Assembly (NCBI GenBank): GCA_037126765.1
Contig: JBBCBC010000002.1
Coordinates: forward strand, 23,628,565 to 23,692,564
Length of the DNA: 64,000 bases
DNA from: Stenogyne calaminthoides
Taxonomy: Eukaryota; Streptophyta; Magnoliopsida; Lamiales; Lamiaceae
Reading direction: 5' to 3'
Position numbers and translations under genes: made by a program. The notes under the pieces are model-generated. The model had not been told where the DNA came from. It did no database searches and saw only the letters and a program-made list of their open reading frames with translations. This document shows, piece by piece, positions 56,483-64,000 of this stretch; the stretch's first letter is position 1; each line of letters opens with the position of its first letter.

Positions 56483-59005
56483 CTTTATATATATGAATGA
56501 ATGCATACTCATAGTCCTTGCAAACCCTCTTTAATTTTGAGAAATGAAAAAACTTGACTCGGCAATTAAGGAACTCCTGCTACTACTTATTTAATAAGAC
56601 TACCAACGTGTAATTTATGTTACAATATTAAGCATTGACTAAACAAGTAGGGATTCAGATCTAAAACATTAACATCACACACTACATAAAAGATTAGAGG
56701 ATTCCCGCATTAAATGATTTCATACATGAGATGGTTGATTCATTTATGTATATTTGGTCATACCTCCATTTAAATGCATTTGGGTTGGAACTCATAAACT
56801 CATGAATTATATAGTATAGTTATTGTGATTCGTGATAATATATGAGATCTTTTTTATTCAAGTTTTTTGTGAAATTTTTAATATTTTATGATGTAAATTG
56901 AAAATTAAAATCCCCAAAGAAATAAGAGTAGGTTTAGATAATACTTTTTCATAGTATGAAATTTATATAATTATATTTATAAACTAATATCATAACACTT
57001 ATCAATTCAAATCACTACTCTTATAAAATTGATATCATAGCATTAAATGCTATACAATACTCATTTTGTCTTAATTTAGATTGCACGCTTTTTCCTTAAT
57101 TGAACGTTTTTATTTTTTGTTTTACCATTTCCTAAAATAAAAATAATAAAACAACTTTACACATTTAAAAATACATCTTTAAAACATCTCTTATTTACAC
57201 TACATGTCACTATATCTACTACAAAAATACCACTTACACATAAAACATCTATCTTTCTTACGTAAAGTAGAAAGGACACGTGCATACCCTTCCACCAAAC
57301 TAATTTCACATCATTTAATATTAATAAACAATAATTTTATTAAAACTCATGTTACTTACACGTGCAATCTAATTTATCGCAGATGAAATATTAATTTACA
57401 AGCGCAATAATATTAAATTTCACAAGAGAATTTATCAAAAAACAACTCCTAGAAAGATAGAACATCACCAATTCACCACTATCATTGAGCATGGAAGCTT
57501 CAAAAATCATGCACGCATAAATTTGGACATGTAGTACATAAAATCTTGATAAAGTTAAAAGCAAGATAAAGTTCACTATAGTCTATATTAGAAACACCTA
57601 TTTGTATAATAAAACCAAAATGTTTAGCAATGGCAGTAGACTTGAAGTTTGAACAGAATGACATGACAAAGTAACGTCCATGTCAACTAAATACTACCCC
57701 TGACTTGTCCTTTTTTGCAGCTAATCATGGAAGAAACAGACGGGTGTTAAATATTACACGACGTCTCATTCGGTTACACAGTATTACATTGAAAAGCGTG
57801 CGTTTCTCTTTTAACACACCCCCAAAATACCTACAACAACTCAAATACTCCTAATTTAATTCTCTTGTATTTCGTTTCTCATGTTTCATGAAACATTAAA
57901 ATTGTGTATTATTTTAAAACTAGACATTTATTATGCATCTAAATAATTATGATATAGGTTTTTTTTTTTTGAAAAATTATAATTCCCCGTCAAGAACTTA
58001 ACTTTTTTTTTTTTTCACATTTATCAAAGCTTTTTTCTTTTTAAATTTTTTTTATTAATATTTAAAATGATAAAAATAAATTTTAAGGAGACATACTCTC
58101 TCTTTAAAAGTCATTTTATAATTTTAAATATTAATAAAAAACTCTGTTCGCTAAAACACGAATAAAAAGAGAAGGGACGGAAAGAGCAAGTGTTTTTTAG
58201 TATTTTCAAATCAATGATTCTACATAAAATAATAATCTAGAATTCATATAAGTTGAAGGTAGGGTGAGCTCCCAATTGATTTTATTTACCAAACACTAAA
58301 TATCTACTTTCCAAAAGCTCACTACTTTTTATTAAAAAAAATCATTTTTTTATCACAATCACTAAATTAAATAAATTTTTTACAATATAATTTTTTTTCA
58401 AACACCTCATAGTAAAAGCAAAACATGTAAACTCAAGACTGAAAAAGATACTTTTATGCAAAATATTAGAGCATGATCCAAATCTACAAAATCTTCTATT
58501 AAAATATTAAAAAAGAAAAAAAAAAGAAGAGGGATTCTTTCACTACCCGGATGTGATATTCTGAGCACATTATAGACTATAGTAGGCATCTATTTTATTT
58601 TTCTTTTTTAGACGTGGGCATTTATTGTAAAACTGCACATATTTCTATTAAACCCTACGTTCTACCGTAAAAAGCAAGATGCTGATCAGATACTGCATTG
58701 TATACATCATAAAAATGGGGGGTACTTAGGGTTTTACAGGTTTGTAGCTATGACAAGACAACAATTCTCATACCCAACCACTCCAAAACACAGTCAAATT
58801 TAATTCCCCATTCCAATATCAGCCCTATTTATGTCTATTCCAAAAAAAAAAAAAGCAAAATATTCCCATATCATTTAATGCAGTCGAGTGATCATCCATC
58901 ACGCCACTGAGAATGATTCAATTCAATTCAATTCAATTTACCTGGATGAAAACTCGTGCTGAAAGAATAAATCTCAGACGGGATTTGATTTGATTTTTCC
59001 TAATT
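56483..59005. other. Intergenic region downstream of the LBD gene
   Basis: The region is AT-rich with many homopolymer runs. 57056-57300 (TTTGTCTTAATTTAGATTGC-like) recalls a decayed mariner-type MITE but has no clean ends. The last 200 bp are probably the LBD 3' UTR. No gene was recognised. Confidence 0.4.
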
Positions 59006-59854
59006 TCAGCACAACGGAACGACGCTACGCCCCTCCTCGCTCTTAGCCCTCGGCGAATGCTGCTGTTGAAGATGCTGTTGGTGGTTATTCTGTTGTTGTA
59101 TCAATAACTGCTCTTGTGGTTGTTGAAGGTGAAGGGCATTATGGGAATACGGGAGCGTCTCGTAAGACGTTCCCAAAGCCAATGATGACTGCTGATGTGT
59201 CGCAGCAGCAGCCATCTGGTGGTTAAACCCGGCAGTGCCTTCGTCGAACGCACCGTTGAACCTGAGCAGTTCATTCTGCTGCTGTTGCTGATGATGCTCG
59301 TAATTTCTCAACATTTCTTGCTCACGGGCGGCTACCACAGCCTCTATGTACTGCTGCTGAGGTGGTGGCTGCTCCCGGATCATCAATTGCGCCCCATGTG
59401 GGACCCCCATCAGCGGCTGCCCTGCGACGTTGTAGGGCAGGACGTTGTACCCACCCGGGCGTAATTCTCGCGGGGGGGGGCGAACCCCTGGTGGTTGAGC
59501 AGCGGCAGCATCGCGGAGGGGCCGATGTACGTCGCGAGCTCCTTCTTCGCGCTTTCAGTCGAGCTGCACCTGTTTCAGCCGGTGCTGGAGGATCGATATC
59601 AGGCCGACGCACCTGTACACCGGGTCCCGGAGACGGTACTCCGCCTCGTACGCCAACGAGTTCACCGCGTCTTCACGCTGCCCGGCGTTCAGCTCGTTCA
59701 GCAATTTCGACACGTTGCTCGCGCCGAAAACCTTGTGCACGTTCGTGAATTTTTGAGGGTTGTCCGGCGGGAAATACGGTGCAAAGACGCACTCCTGCGT
59801 GCATTTCCGCCGGAGGCACTTGCAAGCAGCGCACGGCGAATTTGATGACGACAT
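59006..59854 (-). CDS. LBD36: LOB-domain transcription factor, LBD36/ASL1-like, two frameshifts as written
   Basis: From ATG at 59854 residues 1-99 give the LOB domain: the zinc-finger-like CAACKCLRRKCTQEC with the C-x2-C-x6-C-x3-C spacing (Cys 8, 11, 18, 22), the GAS block (VFGASNVSKLLNEL) and the zipper-like ISILQHRLKQV. A TGA at 59557-59555 then ends the frame, but one frame over the text reads AKKELATYIGPSAMLPLL, which is conserved in this class. After a run of nine C (G on +, 59472-59480) the first frame resumes with RELRPGGYNVLPYN and a Gln-rich tail ending SEEGRSVVPLC. One extra base near 59557 and one missing base in the C-run would explain both; the shifts cancel and the whole would be 282 residues. 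The tail end and overall length fit LBD36/ASL1, a class I LBD nuclear DNA-binding regulator of lateral-organ patterning. A usually Gly position reads Arg (DPVYRCVG). Confidence 0.85.
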
Positions 59855-60790
59855 TGTTTGGCTGCTTCTACTTCAAACTGTTGACATCGATATTGTTGTT
59901 GTTTAAAGATTTCATTAACGAAACAATTTATTTATAAAAAAAAATGAGGAATTCATGACTGCACATGCGGTAACTAATTTTAAACAAGAATTTAAAACGC
60001 AATTCACTCCGATTGAAGAGAAGCAGCAATGGAAGTATTTAATTTTCTGAGAATTTCGAAGCCGACAAGGAAAGTCAATAAATTGATTCTTAAAAAATCA
60101 AGCCAGTTATGTATATTTATATACGCCAAGTCAGAAGGAGGAAACAAATCAATAGTAAAAATTGCAGTATTTTATTAATTTATCGATAAATATGAATGAA
60201 CGCATTAATAACTGTAAAAGGCGATTATAAACACATTTTTGTGTAGCGGTTCCCCAGATCCAAAAATCAAAATCATCGTTTCGAGATCTTTCATTATCAA
60301 AACCAATTTCATCATTTCTCATATGTCCAAAGAAAAAAACCACAACGAAACAATATATGATTAATGAATGATACCAAAAAAATTTCTCACCTTATAATAA
60401 TCTGATTAGGCTAAAAAAATCTAACTCGAAATGACTCCCTCCGTACCACTCACATCATCTGCAACTCAAAAAAAATAATATGAATATAAAGAAAGAAAAA
60501 AAAAAAAAAGTGAAATCGAAAAATTGTGAAAAAGGGGAATTAACGAACCTTGTATTTATCGGAGAGAGGAACCTAGGGTTTGAGTTCAAGAAAAAATCTC
60601 GATCCGATCTTTAATTTTCGCGATCCCGAAAATTGAAAAAAGCAAATGATGAATAAACAAAAAATTAAAGGAAACAAGTCGTATTTAAGCGCTTTTATTA
60701 TTATAAAGTGGGAATGAGGGAAGAAGAATGAACACAGAGAGAAAGATCATAATCACAGGAGATAGAGAAGAGAGAGAGGGAGGGCTTTGT
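59855..60790 (-). promoter_or_regulatory. Leader, possible leader intron and core promoter of the LBD gene
   Basis: On the minus strand a good donor (ACAAG|GTTCG, about 60549) and several acceptors (for example TCAACAG at about 59880) could frame a leader intron, as some LBD genes have. A long pyrimidine patch (CCCTCCCTCTCTCTCTTCTC) lies at about 60785-60766, a plant core-promoter feature. Both are inference; no transcript data are available. Confidence 0.35.
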
Positions 60791-61239
60791 CAGCAAATTG
60801 GAATGTTAAATGTAGGCTCTGAGAGTTGCCTCATTGTCCCTGTGCCAGTTTTTTTAACTCGTTTCAATAAACAACCCTTTAGGTTTACTTAAAGGGCGTA
60901 GTATTTCGAATATTTACACCAAAGACCTTTTCTAATACTTGTTTATTTTATTTTTTTTCAAAAATATAAATATTTGTTTATGGGTTTGGTTATCGTGAGT
61001 AAATTGCGAAAGCTTAGAAAAGAATTATTGGATGGGATTTGATTTAAATTAGAAGTATTCTCTCATAAACCAGATCTATACTATGAACTTGAATTATTTG
61101 ATCAATTTTATTTATTTTTATATATTTTTTTAAACTACTAAACTTTACTCATATTATACCCTGGGTAGGGTCAAATGTCATGAATTAAAAACATAGTTCA
61201 TAACATGAACTATATCTATGCAAGTTTTTGTCTTTAAAT
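60791..61239. other. Upstream region of the LBD gene
   Basis: The sequence is AT-rich and has no ORF or repeat border. It may hold distal promoter elements. Confidence 0.35.
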
Positions 61240-61480
61240 TAGGGGCTAAATCTTTCAGATGATTCAGGTCACCGCCAAGACCTTGCAATAAGATTTTAGA
61301 AATATGCAATTTGTTATACTGAAATATACAAATTGTTTATAATAAACCGTACAACTATAAATATGAATTTTTCTTTTTTGCACGGTTTAGTGTAAACAAG
61401 TTGCATCATTCAATATAACACATTGCATATTTCTAAAATGATATTATGTGTACAAGACCAAATGTATACTGAGACCCACC
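61240..61480. mobile_element. Foldback MITE, unit 3
   Basis: The arm containing TTTTAGAAATATGCAATTTG-TTATACTGAA and the reverse complement of the other arm (TTTTAGAAATATGCAATGTG-TTATATTGAA) pair almost perfectly around an AT-rich middle with TTGCACGGTTTAGTGTAAAC. Outer AAGACC / GGTCTT also pair. It is related to 30854-31026 and 56250-56482. Confidence 0.6.
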
Positions 61481-62036
61481 TTTAAATTAGATATGTTTTT
61501 TACTCATTCAAATTAAGATATCATTTAATTTCATATTTGATATTCATGTAATACATAAAGCAGACTAAAAGTATATACATTTACACACAAATATGTATAT
61601 AGTATACTCAAATCTACCAAAATCTGCTAATTTTATAAGTAATTTGATTCTTAAAATTTTAATCAAATTTTTAATTAAAGCAATATTCTATAGACAATCA
61701 ATTAAAATATGCATTAATTGTATTAAATTTTTTATATGATTTAGTCAATAATCATAATTGAAAATAGACTATATTAAAAAAACACATATTATTTGTAATT
61801 TTGAAATAAATGTTATAAGAAATATTGCACATATATAATGTTAAAATTATCGATATAATATAATTGAATTAAATTGAAGTAAAAAAACTTTTAAAGAATT
61901 AATATAATAGTATTTTTTTTCAACCGCATAATACACGGCCGGGTTCAAAGCTAGTAACAGAAATATGAGGTTATATAATTAATTATTTATGTACAGAAAT
62001 ATTAGTATACCAATACCTCTGTTCCAAAGTTATTTA
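61481..62036. other. AT-rich spacer with a possible Helitron end
   Basis: TAATACACGGCCGGGTTCAA followed by AGCTAGT at about 61928-61955 resembles a Helitron 3' end (hairpin plus CTAG), but no 5' partner was found. Otherwise nothing was recognised. Confidence 0.3.
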
Positions 62037-62391
62037 GGGTATGTTTATTTTGACTCACCCGAATGAATCTTAAAACTTTAAAAATCACGTCCCCATTATA
62101 GTTTGAGATTTAAAATTAGACTTCAAAATCATCTCATATAAAGTACACATACACCCCTATTTTCCACAAAATTCAATACAATATCACATCACTACTTTTC
62201 TCATTCTCAACACAATATAATAATACTACATCAATCATTATTAAATATTAATTTGATATAAAGTAAAATCTCACACTATCAAAATCTCAAAACAAACACA
62301 TATTTTTTACTATGCACCTAGACTTTCAAATCCATAGGATTTCGAAGTCATGACTTCCTCCTCACAACTAAATCCCGAAAAGAACATACCC
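62037..62391. mobile_element. Tourist-type MITE (355 bp)
   Basis: Ends GGGTATGTTTATTTTGACT and (reverse complement) GGGTATGTTCTTTTCGGGA form the terminal inverted repeat. The 3-bp duplication TTA lies on both sides (62034-62036 and 62392-62394), the PIF/Harbinger target. No ORF is present. Confidence 0.75.
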
Positions 62392-62627
62392 TTACCTATT
62401 TAATTTTGATATGAGTTTTTGATTGGGATGGAGGGAGTAGTATTTAAAGTGATAAAATGATTTTTAATTGAGGGTATTGTAGTTCTTTATATGTTATTAC
62501 TAAAACAAATTATTTTTTTGGATAAAAGTAATGATATGAGATGTAATTTTCAAATATCGCGACAGATCATTTTTTAAAAGGGGTAAATAACTTTGGGATG
62601 GATGAAGTAGTATATAGTCACAAGATA
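62392..62627. other. Spacer with two mariner-MITE-like words
   Basis: GGGATGGAGGGAGTAGTA (62437) and GGGATGGATGAAGTAGTA (62596) resemble the 3' ends of Stowaway/mariner MITEs, both in the same direction. Matching left ends were not seen. Confidence 0.35.
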
Positions 62628-62720
62628 CACTATAAAAATAGACGGGGTTTAACGATTTGTTGTAGCGATTTAAAAAAAAATGTTTTAGCGACGGTTTATC
62701 AACCCGTCGGAAACCGAGTC
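62628..62720 (+). mobile_element. Possible CACTA terminus
   Basis: CACTATAAAAATAGACGGGG starts a block with GTAGCGATTT and TTAGCGACGGTTTATCAACC-CGTCGG, which resembles CACTA ends with GCGACGG subterminal repeats. It is followed by the unrelated LTR-like sequence. The other end is not in the window. Confidence 0.35.
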
Positions 62721-62889
62721 ATTGAGATGAATTTAATAAAGATTTTGATTAGATCCCAAAACCCCGAGTATGACATGTTCGTAATATCTTGATAAAGATA
62801 GAATCGTGGATCCCATTTCAATAGATACTTAGAATTAGGATTATCTGCACTATGTATAGTCAAAGAGACATAGATCGGAATTATTAGTG

Positions 62890-64000
62890 TAATCAAGACT
62901 TCGTAAGACTCAAAGACTCAAGAATCTTGATAAGTCAAAAGACCCTGAAGATCGAAGAATCCTGAAGACCCTGAAGACTCTGAAGACAGAAGTCACCAAG
63001 ACTCGTAAAACATCGAGTAGCTCAGAATATCCTCAAGACCCAAAGATCCTCAAGACCAATTATGTATTGAACAAAAAAATTCCCCAACCACTATCTTAAT
63101 GAAATAAAGTGTTATGTTCATTCCTAGTGCAAACAAAAGACTTAGACATTTGTGAACATTAAGGAACATATCACTCGGAAAGGTCAACCTAAATAAAGCC
63201 GTTTGTTTGTCTCCTGCCAAAGGAAAATCTTGACCAATGAGGAGGCAACAAAGAACGATTTTTCATCGACAATCGAAAAAGCGACACCTCACCGAGAAAT
63301 ATTAGGTCCGATATCTTCCATTCTCACAGAAATTGGTGATTGGTTACTTGCTTGCATATTTCCCAAAACATGCAAGGGTGTGTTCAAACCGCAAAATAGA
63401 CGCTCATCAATAACCAAAAGAGGAAACTCTTTGATGCTATCTCTTCAAACGGATAGTTTCTCAAAGAGTGACCTTTGAAGAAGCCGCTATAAATACCAAA
63501 AACCCTTAACCATTGAAAGGTTACGAAATCAAAGAAACTCCAGCTCATTCAATTCTTATAAATTGAAGCACTAAAAAAACTAAGATTTCCCAAGTGTTTC
63601 ACATTGAAGAGAGCTCATTTCACTAATCCTAGATTTGATATATATCCAAAGCTTAGTAGAGATATCCTAGTCTTTGAATTTGTACTTTATTGACAAAGGA
63701 TATCTCACCCTAGTTGAACTAATCCAAACCAAACCCTTTTGATAGGTAGTTTGTGTATTGTGTGTGATTGTTGGTGAGAAAGAGTTGTAAAGAGTGAGTA
63801 AGTCATGCAGTTGAGTTCAAATTTCTAAAGCTCTGTAGAGAAGAAGTGAGAAGAAGTCGTTTTAGACAAATGTAAAGTTGTGTGTGTGTTGAGTTAGTAA
63901 GGTGTTTAGTCACCAAAAACTCAAGGTAGAAAAGTTAGTAAGTCACGTGTTCAACCCGAAAGCTTTAGGTGATAGTGTGTTAGGAATTTCTCCGAAGATC
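62890..64000 (+). repeat. Part of another copia-type LTR running off the window
   Basis: The layout resembles the SIRE-like LTRs at 2021 and 26278: a stretch of short CTGAAGAC/CAAGACTC repeats (62890-63060), a TATA box TATAAATA at 63488-63495, then text such as TCACCCTAGTTGAACTAATC-CAAACCAAACCCTTTTGATA-GG, comparable to CACCCTAGTTGGAAACC-AAACAAACC-TTGATAGG at 27114-27165. Neither end is visible, so this is a call by similarity of layout. Confidence 0.4.

Noticed and set aside
56500..58900. Coding frames in the AT-rich region downstream of the LBD gene
   Set aside because: They are short, low in complexity and free of domains or splice logic.
61928..61955. Second Helitron
   Set aside because: Only a CTAG-type 3' end is present; no matching TC start was found upstream.

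Overview
This is a transposon-dense stretch of a flowering-plant nuclear genome. The evidence is spliceosomal introns with GT/AG borders, a LATERAL ORGAN BOUNDARIES (LBD) gene, a DEK-C/SWIB gene, and plant lineages of Ty1/copia, Ty3/gypsy, CACTA, LINE, SINE, Helitron and Tourist elements. The gene types fit a eudicot, but I cannot name the species. No bacterial-type operons, CRISPR arrays or tRNA/rRNA genes were seen.

Only two host genes are supported. (1) A DEK-C plus double-SWIB chromatin-type protein lies on the + strand at 17960-28345 in six exons. Its fifth exon has an in-frame TGA before the second SWIB domain. Its last intron has grown to 6.5 kb because an LTR retrotransposon landed in it (target-site duplication AGATT). 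(2) An LBD36/ASL1-like transcription factor lies on the - strand at 59854-59006. As written, its frame breaks twice by single bases; the two shifts cancel, so the conserved protein is readable across frames.

Layout. 1-3438: 3' end of a SIRE-like copia element (post-pol ORF, polypurine tract, LTR). 3486-17074: a minus-strand LTR (family B, TSD TAGAA) invaded by family A copia elements, one of which sits inverted inside another, giving a multi-kilobase inverted repeat. 17138-17453: Tourist MITE. 17960-28345: SWIB gene with nested insertions. 28773-30850: LINE interrupted by an LTR-less copia RT fragment. 31484-42210: a 10.7 kb autonomous-type CACTA element with TPase, a second ORF ending in a C48/Ulp1-like domain, subterminal palindromic repeats, and a family B solo LTR (TSD CACCA) inside. 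43036-43628: probable non-autonomous Helitron. 44340-49278: minus-strand Ty3/gypsy remnant with one LTR. 49460-50010: copia gag remnant. 50620-51905: LINE remnant with a SINE inserted (17-bp TSD). 53208-55015: possible MULE-like unit with microsatellites and gene-like GC-rich sequence. 59006-60790: LBD gene and its leader. 61240-62391: two MITEs. 62628-64000: a possible CACTA end followed by part of another copia-type LTR that runs off the window.

Nearly all transposon reading frames are broken, so I treat them as pseudogenes. The most interesting items are the in-frame stop in the SWIB gene, the compensating frameshifts in the LBD gene, the conserved post-pol module shared by two diverged SIRE-like elements, a hairpin kept in both their LTRs, the CACTA architecture, and the layered insertion history that can be read from target-site duplications.
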